Positions 26,821 through 35,978 of a stretch of DNA of 64,000 bases are shown here, in pieces. Position numbers and translations under genes: made by a program. Under the pieces are notes generated by a model that was not told where the DNA came from, did not search any database, and worked only from the letters and a program-made list of their open reading frames with translations. Within the stretch, counting starts at the first letter, position 1. Each line of letters starts with the position of its first letter. The DNA is from CBDFHF01 sp965247565 (GTDB lineage: Bacteria; Pseudomonadota; Gammaproteobacteria; Methylococcales; Methylomonadaceae), in the NCBI GenBank assembly GCA_965247565.1, contig CBDFHF010000001.1, positions 62,001 to 126,000 of the forward strand, read 5' to 3'.

Positions 26821-28548
26821 ATGTCCGACCAATTGAGCGTAACTGTTGGGCAATATTCTGATAAAGGGCGCAAAGACAGTAACCAGGATTTTCACGGCGT
26901 TTATATGCCCAGAGAACCGCAGCTGAGTGCTAAAGGCATTGCGATTGCATTAGCCGATGGCATTAGCAGTAGTGACGTCAGTCATATCGCTAGTCAGGCT
27001 GCGGTAACCGGCTTTTTGGAGGATTATTTTTGCACTTCGGAAGCTTGGTCGGTGAAGAAATCGGTGCAAAAGATATTGACCGCCAGCAATTCCTGGCTTT
27101 ATGCGCAAACTCGTCAAAGTCGCCATTGTTACGACAAGGATCGCGGTTATGTTTGTACCTTGAGCGTAATGGTGATCAAATCCACCACCGCGCATATTTT
27201 TCATGTTGGTGATACCCGGATTTACCGACTACATGGTCAAGATCTTGAACAGCTCACCGAAGATCATCGGCTATGGATTTCGCAAGAAAAAAGCTACCTG
27301 AGCCGTGCCATGGGCATGGATTCGCACCTTGAGATCGACCATCAAACCATTAGCCTGAGCAAAGGCGATATTTTCTTGTTAGCAACCGATGGCGTGTATG
27401 AATTTTCTAGCCCAGGCTTCATTGCTGAAACCATTCAGAAAGCCGGGATGGATCTGGATGCAGCGGCAAAAGCCATCGTTAAGGAGGCGTATGAACGCGG
27501 CAGTAATGATAACTTGACGATCCAGATCGTTCGCATTGATAGCTTGCCCAATCCTAGCACCAACGAGTTGCATCAATCTTTAACGGAATTACCATTTCCA
27601 CCGATCCTGGATGCCAGGATGCAGTTTGACGGCTATATCGTTTTGAGGGAGTTACACTCAAGCAGTCGTAGTCACATTTATTTGGCAAACGACATGGAAA
27701 CTAACGCTCAGGTCGTTATTAAAACTCCATCTATCGATTTGCGAGGCGATCCGGCTTACCTGGAACGCTTTCTCATGGAAGATTGGATTGCTCGGCGCAT
27801 CAATAATGCGCATGTACTTAAACCGTGCTCGCAGACCAGAAAACGCAACTTTATCTATGTTGCCACCGAATTTATCGACGGTAAGACCTTAAAACAGTGG
27901 ATGATCGATAATCCAAAACCAGATCTGGAGTCCGTGCGTGGGATTGTAGAACAAGTAGCTAAAGGCTTGAGGGCATTTCATCGTTTAGAAATGGTGCATC
28001 AAGACTTACGCCCCGACAACATTATGATTGACGAAAATGGCACAGTGAAGATTATCGATTTTGGTTCGACCAGGGTTGCCGGTATTGTGGAAATGAGCAC
28101 AACTATTTGTCATAACAATATACTCGGTACCGCCCAATATACCGCCCCGGAGTATTTCTTGGGCGAAAACGGTACTTCGCGTTCTGATCTATTTTCATTA
28201 GGGGTGATTGCCTATCAAATGCTGACTGGAAAGCTTCCATTTGGTGCAGAAGTTGCCAAGTGTAAAACTAAAGCGGCCCAAAAAAAATTGGCTTATGATT
28301 CGATACATTACCTTCGCAGAGAAATTCCTGTATGGGTTGATGAGGCGATTAATAAAGCAGTCCATACGAATCCTTACAAACGTTATGAAGATTTATCAGA
28401 GTTTATTTTTGACTTGCGTCACCCCAATAAAGCATTTTTAAGTAAGTCAAGACTGCCACTTTTAGAGCGCGATCCCATGCTTTTTTGGAAATTACTATCT
28501 CTTTGCCTGTTGATTGTAAACATAACTCTTTTCATGAGTTGTAAGTAG
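26821..28548 (+). CDS. Bifunctional PP2C phosphatase – Ser/Thr kinase with C-terminal membrane anchor
   Basis: This 575-residue signalling protein is a fusion. Residues ~1–235 are a PP2C phosphatase (KDSNQDF, ALADGISSS, VGDTRIYR, TDGVYEF, GSNDNLT). Residues ~265–535 are a protein kinase (VVIKTP lysine, VHQDLRPDNIM catalytic loop with HQD replacing HRD, IIDFGSTR, TAPEYF). A single hydrophobic helix (~553–572) closes the protein. Such fusions are commonly found beside nitrate/nitrite assimilation transporters in proteobacteria. Here the neighbour is an FNT channel with cyanase. It probably tunes uptake by phosphorylation. The target is not known. Confidence 0.92.
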   Translation: MSDQLSVTVGQYSDKGRKDSNQDFHGVYMPREPQLSAKGIAIALADGISSSDVSHIASQAAVTGFLEDYFCTSEAWSVKKSVQKILTASNSWLYAQTRQSRHCYDKDRGYVCTLSVMVIKSTTAHIFHVGDTRIYRLHGQDLEQLTEDHRLWISQEKSYLSRAMGMDSHLEIDHQTISLSKGDIFLLATDGVYEFSSPGFIAETIQKAGMDLDAAAKAIVKEAYERGSNDNLTIQIVRIDSLPNPSTNELHQSLTELPFPPILDARMQFDGYIVLRELHSSSRSHIYLANDMETNAQVVIKTPSIDLRGDPAYLERFLMEDWIARRINNAHVLKPCSQTRKRNFIYVATEFIDGKTLKQWMIDNPKPDLESVRGIVEQVAKGLRAFHRLEMVHQDLRPDNIMIDENGTVKIIDFGSTRVAGIVEMSTTICHNNILGTAQYTAPEYFLGENGTSRSDLFSLGVIAYQMLTGKLPFGAEVAKCKTKAAQKKLAYDSIHYLRREIPVWVDEAINKAVHTNPYKRYEDLSEFIFDLRHPNKAFLSKSRLPLLERDPMLFWKLLSLCLLIVNITLFMSCK

Positions 28549-28647
28549 TTTAATGGGCATCGATAAGTGCTGTCGATAACACTCGCCCTTGAAAAAGGTT
28601 AGCTATTACAGCGGTATGTTTTTTCAATTCAACTAAGGCGTTGTCTG

Positions 28648-28824
28648 GTGCCGGAGTATGTCAAGCGCAGCATGGAACAGTTAGTGAACAATACAGTCAC
28701 TGGAAACGGCGCAATGCTTGGGAAAAGCTTAAATTGGGTTGCATCGAAAGAAAGAGCAGCCAGTTATGCGTATGTGGCTAGAAATTGCCGAGAATACTCA
28801 GTAGGCCAATTGACAGAGAACTAG
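28648..28824 (+). CDS. Possible small protein or gene remnant (58 codons)
   Basis: A GTG-started frame reads PEYVKRSMEQLVNN, then LNWVASKERAASYAY. It is open upstream as well. Composition looks coding and helical, but there is no ribosome site and no recognised family. It may be the end of a lost gene. The rest of 28549–28886 holds only the hairpin at 28835. Confidence 0.28.
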   Translation: MPEYVKRSMEQLVNNTVTGNGAMLGKSLNWVASKERAASYAYVARNCREYSVGQLTEN

Positions 28825-28834
28825 ATTGCACGTA

Positions 28835-28863
28835 ACGGCACCTACCAAGATGGTAAGTGCCGT
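28835..28863. terminator. Hairpin between convergent genes, probable terminator
   Basis: ACGGCAC…ACC pairs with GGT…GTGCCGT around AAGAT. The T-run is weak on both strands. It lies between the kinase gene and the oxidase gene, which converge. Confidence 0.45.
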
Positions 28864-28886
28864 AATCTATTTCTTCACGTATAAAT

Positions 28887-31800
28887 CTACTCAACCACCA
28901 ATCGTCCCCACGAGCCGTTAGCAAATAAGGTGTTTGGGCCGTCGCGGTATAACCAGGAACCGGGCTGAGCTGAATCAACTACCAAGGTTTCGGTTTTACC
29001 TGGAGCCATTAGCATAGACCAAGGCGAACCGTAGTTTCTTATGCCTGCGCTGAATGTATGCCCATAGAGTTGGAAGCTGCGTTGACGGGCGCGTCCACCG
29101 GGATGCAATACTACAAAGCGCATTTCTTCACCTGAGTTAGCTTTGAAGTCTTTAAAGGGCAGCGGTTTATAACTGTCCTCATAAAAATTTGCCGGGAAAG
29201 CGACTTCATTGAGATCAAAGCCTTTACTGCCTTGGGTTTTCAAACCCAATCGTTGCCAAAACGCGGGGCTACGGTAGTTGATGGCTTTTTCGCCAAAATC
29301 GTAACTGTCATCACAGATAAAGCAATTAGGTATGGCGGTATTATTTTGATGCAAGTTGAGACCATCTTGATAGAACACCACATGCTCCCGGTACTTATGT
29401 GGCTTGCCTTGGCGATCGACATAATGCACTTTAGCGGACAACTGGCTATCGCTGTCACTAGTAAAGTCAGCATTTCGAGGATATATGACCAGCGCTCCAA
29501 ATAGACCATGCGTTACTTGACCGATCGGATCGGCAGGTGTCAAAGCGGCTGCAATGGGTTCGTCAAAAGCTTTGAGATTAAAAGAACCTGTTTTCTCATC
29601 AACAGTAACATCGCCAGTATACCAGTGGTAGATTTTGGTTTCGTTCGGCATGGCCAACCCGGAATTTTCAGTCGGCGTGCTATTAAATCCAACCATACTG
29701 CCATCACCGGTTTTTACATCGTAGCTGACTATTTGCGGATGAATTCCAATACGATTGGAAGGTAAAACTTGGCGACTATCAGAATTGGAATCAGAGTCAA
29801 CGTTGAAAGAGACGATTTTAGGCATCAGCGCGTCGCCAGTATGATCGCTCATAATACTAAGTTTGTTGGTCAATTCAACTTTGATGCATTCATCAGCCTT
29901 AGCTCTTAATACCAGGGGTTCAATAGTTGCATCATTTTTATAAGATTCAACCTTAGATTCTTCGACGAAGATTAACGCGTCTGGATCGTATACACCGGCT
30001 TGCTGGTCGTAAGCTAATTCTTTGTGATTTTTCCGTAAATCTTTCACTAGCCATGCTTGCACTTTGAATGTTCGCGTTCTATTTTCACAATACTTTCCAT
30101 TAATCAACTCCGAAGCTTTTCCTGTTTCGCCTTTATCATTTACATAATTCGTTGCAATCACCTTGCCCTGTTTGTTGTCGTCGAGCGGTTGTAGCCGGCA
30201 TAGGTCGAGTCGATCTTCTTGGAACGAACAAGCTGGCTTCCAATCAGTCTCGATGCCAACCTGTTTGCAGTTTTGTGCTTCCAGTCCGTTTTCACCCAGT
30301 TCACCTGATTCCGTTTCACAGGTTGTTGGATCTTTGCTTTCTGGGCTGGCGAACGCACGGATCAATCCCCAGGCACCATTCCATAGTGCATCTTGCGAGC
30401 CGGCATGGAATAGGTAATCGGCCGTCTTTAAACCGCGATTGATATTGCCAAGATTTGCGGTATCTAATTCAAAATGTTCGGAAATACCTATTTCTTGGGC
30501 GTTAACGGTAGGGGCGGTTGGATTATCCGCTTCACGTTTCCAACTTAATCCATGCACATTAAAAGTATGTTGCACCTCCTGCGCACCCTGAATCAGGCGA
30601 ATTTGCACTTTATCGCCTTCATAGGCTCTGAATGGTTTTAAAAACGGATCGCCATGTGGTTTTTTTGAGCTAAACGCATAGGTAACGTCTTCGGGATGAC
30701 ATAGGGTGGAATCAAGAGCAGGATCGCTTGGGTCACCCATGGGATTACTAGTGTGCGGAGAACCTTTACATAAAGCTTTGTCGCGTAATTGAAAATGCTG
30801 ATTGCTACTCCGCTCACCAATGCGTAACGGAATCGGTTCATGTTTGTAGTTAATCAGATAAGGATTGTGATGATCCGTAGAAATCGCTTCCGGCCGTTCC
30901 GGAGGGTCAACCGGTGAACCTTCATTTTTACGAATTTCATGATAAACATGGCTTAAATGACCCATGTGCATAGGTGCTGGAGAATCTTCCACGCGTTTGT
31001 CATAAAGTAATGCAAAATCTGCTACAGCCAATGCAAATTCACGGGTATCGGGATGACGATTAGCATCGGATTTATCCGTCAATATCTGCGCGCGTGAACC
31101 GACAGCAAACGACTCCTTGCAGTTTTCTGGATTATAGGAGCCCACTAACCCTTTTATATCGATAGGTAAGCAGTCCTTATCTTTATCTTTTAGGTTAATG
31201 CCGCTCGGAGTTTTCCATATTGATCCCTTGGGTTCGACTAACAGGGCATTGTAAAAGCCGTGATGCTGAATTGAGCTGGGAGCAAAATGGTCGTGAGTGA
31301 AGACAGTTCCTAAACCGGCATCATAACCCTTCTCGTGGAAATAGGGATCAACCCACCAACGCTGGATGGTTTTTTGATGGCCGTTAGGTTGAATTGCTGC
31401 AGCACTGCTGCCATTTAGATTAAGCACTGCACCACCGACCGCTTTAGTCGCTTTAGCAAGTTCCTCAATCGCTTCTTTAGCCATCGTACCATCTTGGTAG
31501 TTGAAGCCATTACCTGAACCATCCGAGGCGGTGACGTCAAATTTAACTAAGTGAATATGTTGACCAATGATGTCGGTTGGCGTTGCTACTTGAAAATCAT
31601 CGCGGTACAAATCTTTATGGGTACGGTTGGTATGGACAAATTCGACACATTCGCCTGACTCAGCTCTGAAAAAGAAGGGTTCCGCATCTTTAACAAAACG
31701 CTGATGTTCGTAATGTTCCACTTCTTCGTCCAGCACATTGATACGTGATTGTGGATCATGCCACTGATGCTCATTAGTCTGAATGCCTAGATCAATTGCA

Positions 31801-33932
31801 GAGACCTGATAGCGACGGGTCTTGAAAAGTTGGTCAGCACCTTTATTATTTTTACCGCAAGGATCGGCGAAGGGTGCGCCGGGCTGAGGTGCTTTGCCAT
31901 TGACTTTAAATACCTCGGGTTTACCTTCCGGAGTTTTGCTGGGATAGCCAGTCGCATTGGCGTGAAACTGCATAGCCGCTTTTTCCAATTCGGTGCCATC
32001 ATTGGGTAACAGCTTTAACTGAGCCGATTCGATCTCGGCCGTCATATCGGCATTGATTAATTGCTCCAACGCAGTAGCACCACCAGGAAAATTGCGTTTG
32101 CCTTTTGTGACAATGTGCCTGCCCAATCCACCGTCTTCGACAATATCCAAAGGCGGTTGTGGAGTGCGGTGTCCTGCTTCACCGGCAATGTAAAAAGGAT
32201 ATCCGGGAAAACCATTATCACCGTAGGTGGGATCGGGAGGTAGCGCTTGATAGGGTAAGGGCACGATTCCTGGGATAGGTGTACCTGCTTGTGTTTGTCC
32301 TGTGTGTGGATCGGTTCCTTTGCCAGCTAAAATCGTTTTGCCCGAGTCGCGGCCTTCAATAATTAAACCGTTATCACCGCCATCCGGCAAACGTCTGGAG
32401 CCATCTTCAAATACATCATGCGTTCGCCATAATTCCCACATGCCTTGGGCAAAGTGCGGATAAAGATGGCAGTGAAAAATAGAATCTCCAGGTGTTTGGT
32501 TAAGATTACCGCTGCCGCCATGCTGAATAGGGTAGGAAAAGCCCTGTTGCGGGCCAATCGTTTGAGAATCCAGATAATTAGCATGACCGCTGTCGCTGGA
32601 TAACCATTGATGGGCATGTAAGTGAAAAACATGAGTTTCCTTGGGTCCGGCATGCGAATTTTGAAACACGACCGGATCGTTAAGATAACTATGGTGGACA
32701 TTGGATGGATCGTCTTGATATTCCGCCAATAAAGCCGGATCACCATTCGCCCAGGATTGCAGAAAAAATTCCTCATACAAGCAATCGATGCAATCTTTTG
32801 CGGGGCCTTTTCCTAACCGGTTCGCCAATAAAACCGTACCCATGCCACTGGCACCGTAATTGATTGCAAATCCATCCCTCACACCAGCCAACTGTTTAGC
32901 ATAGGATAGTTTCTTATCCTTTTCGGGGCCATTGGCTAGACCTTGAGTAAATTGCTCGGGCGACAAAATCGAAAAATCTTTTTGAAAAACTGTTTTTAAT
33001 TCATCGTGAAAAATAACGGTGAACTCACGGTGCGCGCGGAGTTTTTTCTTTTCTACGATAATCGCATCAAGCGGACTGTATACGATATTGTAGGTATTGC
33101 TATTTACTTGTTGGAGTAAATTCAAGACCGGATTACCTTCATCGTCAGTGGCTTCATAATTCAGCAGTGCAGGTGGCTGAGCTTGATTTTTAGCCAGTTT
33201 TAGGTCGCTTTCGGTAACGGCACTGCGATACCATGTACTATCCGCCGGTTCGATATTTACCACACCGAACAAGCCGTGTACCAAAGAGCCTCCATCGCCC
33301 TGACCTCCGGCAACTGCGGCTAAGCTGGAAAATTGATAGGTACCCGCGCGTTCAGCTCGCCAACGGTATGTCGTTGTGGCGTTAGGAGGTATGCTATGAA
33401 TCCCCGTATTGTCGGCATTGCCTGTGCCGTCTGTTGGTAAACCGGAAATCGCAATAGAAGCGCAGCGGGTAGCAGGGCTGTCTTTAGCTGGATTTGAGTT
33501 TAGTTGTGCGGCACAAGGATTATTAGTGAGATTTTTATCTGGTTCGGCAATGTTTTCTGATTCATTGGCTGGCTCACCAATATTACTTTCAGCACTGGGT
33601 TGTTGCGGATTTATTAAATTAGTAAAAGTAATTTCCAGAATATCGCCTTGATTGGCTCGTAAAACCAGGGGTCTGGGGCGCTTATCGCTGCGCAAGGTAA
33701 CATTTCCCGCGCGTAAAACATTCGAACCATCCTTGCTGCGAATATCACGCTTTAACGCGTAAATCATCCCGTAGGGATCGTGAGATCCGAATCGGTTGAA
33801 ATAAATTTTCTGGTCTAACGCCACAACATCGGCATGAATAATACGCACATCTGTTTTGGTAAGCGGTTCATGACTACAAGCATTGAGTAAAGCTAAACCG
33901 AAAATTGAATATTTTAGAATGAATCGATACAT
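28887..33932 (-). CDS. Giant multicopper oxidase lipoprotein, MnxG/McoA-like
   Basis: The start ATG lies seven bases after GAGGAGG and gives 1681 residues. The signal peptide ends in a lipobox (LLNAC, Cys ~19; +2 Ser favours the outer membrane). About six cupredoxin-like domains follow. In ATG numbering the copper motifs are HVFHLHAHQW (~434–443), HCHLYPHFAQGM (~487–498, trinuclear plus type 1 His and Met), GQHIHL (~790) and FTHDHF (~879), with further His motifs such as HTFNVHGLSW (~1122). The HxxHxH and HCH…M pair precedes the two HxH motifs, the reverse of laccases. As I recall, this permuted order is a hallmark of the manganese oxidase MnxG. Mn(II) oxidation is the leading hypothesis; other metal or surface roles are possible. 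Confidence 0.85.
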   Translation of the reverse strand: MYRFILKYSIFGLALLNACSHEPLTKTDVRIIHADVVALDQKIYFNRFGSHDPYGMIYALKRDIRSKDGSNVLRAGNVTLRSDKRPRPLVLRANQGDILEITFTNLINPQQPSAESNIGEPANESENIAEPDKNLTNNPCAAQLNSNPAKDSPATRCASIAISGLPTDGTGNADNTGIHSIPPNATTTYRWRAERAGTYQFSSLAAVAGGQGDGGSLVHGLFGVVNIEPADSTWYRSAVTESDLKLAKNQAQPPALLNYEATDDEGNPVLNLLQQVNSNTYNIVYSPLDAIIVEKKKLRAHREFTVIFHDELKTVFQKDFSILSPEQFTQGLANGPEKDKKLSYAKQLAGVRDGFAINYGASGMGTVLLANRLGKGPAKDCIDCLYEEFFLQSWANGDPALLAEYQDDPSNVHHSYLNDPVVFQNSHAGPKETHVFHLHAHQWLSSDSGHANYLDSQTIGPQQGFSYPIQHGGSGNLNQTPGDSIFHCHLYPHFAQGMWELWRTHDVFEDGSRRLPDGGDNGLIIEGRDSGKTILAGKGTDPHTGQTQAGTPIPGIVPLPYQALPPDPTYGDNGFPGYPFYIAGEAGHRTPQPPLDIVEDGGLGRHIVTKGKRNFPGGATALEQLINADMTAEIESAQLKLLPNDGTELEKAAMQFHANATGYPSKTPEGKPEVFKVNGKAPQPGAPFADPCGKNNKGADQLFKTRRYQVSAIDLGIQTNEHQWHDPQSRINVLDEEVEHYEHQRFVKDAEPFFFRAESGECVEFVHTNRTHKDLYRDDFQVATPTDIIGQHIHLVKFDVTASDGSGNGFNYQDGTMAKEAIEELAKATKAVGGAVLNLNGSSAAAIQPNGHQKTIQRWWVDPYFHEKGYDAGLGTVFTHDHFAPSSIQHHGFYNALLVEPKGSIWKTPSGINLKDKDKDCLPIDIKGLVGSYNPENCKESFAVGSRAQILTDKSDANRHPDTREFALAVADFALLYDKRVEDSPAPMHMGHLSHVYHEIRKNEGSPVDPPERPEAISTDHHNPYLINYKHEPIPLRIGERSSNQHFQLRDKALCKGSPHTSNPMGDPSDPALDSTLCHPEDVTYAFSSKKPHGDPFLKPFRAYEGDKVQIRLIQGAQEVQHTFNVHGLSWKREADNPTAPTVNAQEIGISEHFELDTANLGNINRGLKTADYLFHAGSQDALWNGAWGLIRAFASPESKDPTTCETESGELGENGLEAQNCKQVGIETDWKPACSFQEDRLDLCRLQPLDDNKQGKVIATNYVNDKGETGKASELINGKYCENRTRTFKVQAWLVKDLRKNHKELAYDQQAGVYDPDALIFVEESKVESYKNDATIEPLVLRAKADECIKVELTNKLSIMSDHTGDALMPKIVSFNVDSDSNSDSRQVLPSNRIGIHPQIVSYDVKTGDGSMVGFNSTPTENSGLAMPNETKIYHWYTGDVTVDEKTGSFNLKAFDEPIAAALTPADPIGQVTHGLFGALVIYPRNADFTSDSDSQLSAKVHYVDRQGKPHKYREHVVFYQDGLNLHQNNTAIPNCFICDDSYDFGEKAINYRSPAFWQRLGLKTQGSKGFDLNEVAFPANFYEDSYKPLPFKDFKANSGEEMRFVVLHPGGRARQRSFQLYGHTFSAGIRNYGSPWSMLMAPGKTETLVVDSAQPGSWLYRDGPNTLFANGSWGRLVVE

Positions 33933-33943
33933 GACAAGCCTCC

Positions 33944-34645
33944 TCAACTAACGTTGACGCAATCAATCAACAAACCGGAAGGAAAGCTTCTGGCAACTTC
34001 CAATTGATCGGCTGTAGGTGGATTTGTATCGGAGTAGCTATAGCCATTACAGACAACGATACGAATCTTGGCCTTGAATTTTTTCGCTGATAACCAAGTA
34101 AAACTGCGCCATCCCGTCGACCATCGACCTTGGACTATATCAGTTGTTTGACATAAAACCCGGCGATGTTCGAGACTATTGTTTTTTGGGTCAATAATGT
34201 CGACTAGGGCGAAATCGTTTAATGCGAAAGCATTGTCGCCGGGCTCGCCGATCAGAAAATCCCATCGAATGGTTACTCTCGAACCAATAGCCAGTGCATG
34301 AGTCGTTTCCAAATACGCGCCGTCCTTGCTTGCTGTTTTTAGTCCTTCTGGAGTTGTTAGTTGGTAGGCAGGTCTTTCGATACCGGAGAGGCTTTTCTCG
34401 CTGAACTCAACTGGTTGTTTTTCAACGTAAGTATCAGAAACCTGATTGTTTGGGATTCTCACGCCGTCTGGTTCTTCGATCAATCCGGGATCATCCAGAA
34501 TGACCATGAAAGCTCCCGACCCCGGTTTTTTTAGGCGATTAGCGCTATTTTCCAGTTGATGTTCGTATTCTTTGATGACTTTACACCTTCCATGAGCGTT
34601 AAAACCTTCCAAAGTACCCAATTGGAACATATTGTTATTATTCAT
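33944..34645 (-). CDS. Unknown protein co-transcribed with the multicopper oxidase
   Basis: I do not recognise this 233-residue protein. It starts MNNNNMFQLGTLEGFN behind AGAGGTG. A longer frame to 34684 lacks a ribosome site. There is no signal peptide. The second half (DNAFALNDFALVDIID, GWRSFTWLSAKKF, VVCNGYSYSDTNP) has the strand pattern of a jelly-roll or carbohydrate-binding β-sandwich, as in repeat adhesin-type domains. Its stop is only 11 bases from the oxidase start, so the two form an operon. It may be a partner or substrate-binding subunit, if exported by another route. Confidence 0.7.
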   Translation of the reverse strand: MNNNNMFQLGTLEGFNAHGRCKVIKEYEHQLENSANRLKKPGSGAFMVILDDPGLIEEPDGVRIPNNQVSDTYVEKQPVEFSEKSLSGIERPAYQLTTPEGLKTASKDGAYLETTHALAIGSRVTIRWDFLIGEPGDNAFALNDFALVDIIDPKNNSLEHRRVLCQTTDIVQGRWSTGWRSFTWLSAKKFKAKIRIVVCNGYSYSDTNPPTADQLEVARSFPSGLLIDCVNVS

Positions 34646-34932
34646 GTTTGCACCTCTAAAGTCGATCAACGTGAACTCAGTCATTTTGTTTTGCAGGACG
34701 CCAAAAAGATTACTCGCCTGTCATAACCCGATTGATTAAGCGCTCACAATATTTGTGTTGGTTTCAAACTCCCGTTTGCTTTCAAATAAATCTCCGATAA
34801 ATGATCAATTAGAATCAATCCGATTAAAAGGTAATATTGCACAACTTAAGTGGCATCATTTTTAATGAGGCTAATACTGCATCGACCCGGTGTACGTTGC
34901 ATCAAAAGCGTGTTCTCTGTATCCTGCACCGC

Positions 34933-35400
34933 ATGCAAATACATCTGATTTCAGTAGGGAACCGAATGCCGGGTTGGGTGCAACAGGGCTACAATGAATA
35001 TGCCAAGCGCTTGCCGCGAGAATGTGCGTTGATTCTTAGAGAGATCGCACCAGGTAAAAGAACCAAAAATAGCGATGTCGCTAGAATCGTAGAAGAAGAA
35101 GGGGAGCGCATGACCGCTGCAATTCCGCAATACGCGCACATTGTAACTTTAGATATACCTGGAAAACCCTGGACCACCTTGGATCTGGCAAAAGCCCTGC
35201 AACGTTGGCTGGAGGGTGGGCAGTCTATCGCTTTAATGATTGGCGGGCCGGAAGGTTTGGCAGAATCAGTTAAAAGTGCAGCAAAAGAATCCTGGAGTTT
35301 GTCGACGATGACTTATCCGCACCCACTAGTGCGTATTGTGGTGGCAGAGCAGCTGTATCGAGCCTGGAGTATTCTTCACAATCATCCTTACCACCGCTGA
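34933..35400 (+). CDS. rlmH: 23S rRNA (pseudouridine1915-N3)-methyltransferase
   Basis: This 155-residue SPOUT methyltransferase acts on helix 69 of the 70S ribosome. [16 protein letters not shown] is the standard beginning, with MIGGPEGL and the C-terminal [23 protein letters not shown] knot residues. The ATG at 34933 is chosen over an upstream in-frame start because it gives the family length. It is the first gene of the rlmH–maf–rng run, and its TGA overlaps the maf ATG by one base. Confidence 0.94.
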   Translation: MQIHLISVGNRMPGWVQQGYNEYAKRLPRECALILREIAPGKRTKNSDVARIVEEEGERMTAAIPQYAHIVTLDIPGKPWTTLDLAKALQRWLEGGQSIALMIGGPEGLAESVKSAAKESWSLSTMTYPHPLVRIVVAEQLYRAWSILHNHPYHR

Positions 35401-35978
35401 TGGCTGGGCAAATCATTTTGGCTTCGGCTTCTCCGCGTCGACAGGAACTGCTTAGACAAATTCAGGTCGATTTTATCGTTAACCCTGTAGATCTTGACGA
35501 ATCACCTCAGCTGAATGAATCACCTGAGGCTTATGTGCAGCGCCTTGCTGCGGAAAAGTCAGCCGCTTGTGTAGTTCAGAGAGGGGCTGCGTTACCAATT
35601 TTAGCTGCAGATACGGCTGTTGTAATTGCTGGGCAGATTTTGGGTAAACCGAAAGATAAGGATGACGCCTTGGCTATGTTGCGATTATTGTCCGGCAAAA
35701 CGCATCAGGTTTTTACCGCGTTATCACTGAGAGCACAACAACATGAGCAAGCTTTTTCGGTTACCGAAGTGACCTTCAGAACTTTATCCGATGCAGAAAT
35801 AGTAGCGTACTGGCAAACCGGTGAACCAGCCGATAAAGCTGGCAGCTACGCCATTCAAGGTTTGGGCGCGGTGTTTGTAACGGCCATACAAGGCAGTTTT
35901 TCTGGGGTAGTCGGTTTGCCATTATTTGAAGCGGCGCAACTTTTATCTAAACAAGGAATAGCGTTTTTTTATGAGTGA
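35400..35978 (+). CDS. maf: Maf-family nucleoside triphosphate pyrophosphatase
   Basis: This 192-residue Maf/YhdE protein hydrolyses dTTP/UTP-type nucleotides to monophosphates as a house-cleaning enzyme. LASASPRRQELL, the ADTAVV acidic loop and AGSYAIQGLGA are visible. It overlaps rlmH upstream and rng downstream by a few bases (TGATG, and eight bases at 35971–35978), so the three are translationally coupled, as in E. coli yhdE–rng. Confidence 0.93.
   Translation: MAGQIILASASPRRQELLRQIQVDFIVNPVDLDESPQLNESPEAYVQRLAAEKSAACVVQRGAALPILAADTAVVIAGQILGKPKDKDDALAMLRLLSGKTHQVFTALSLRAQQHEQAFSVTEVTFRTLSDAEIVAYWQTGEPADKAGSYAIQGLGAVFVTAIQGSFSGVVGLPLFEAAQLLSKQGIAFFYE

Noticed and set aside
32363..32776. 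A 137-codon minus-strand frame within the multicopper oxidase region
   Set aside because: It overlaps the oxidase in another frame and gives a Met/Ile-rich translation with no ribosome site.
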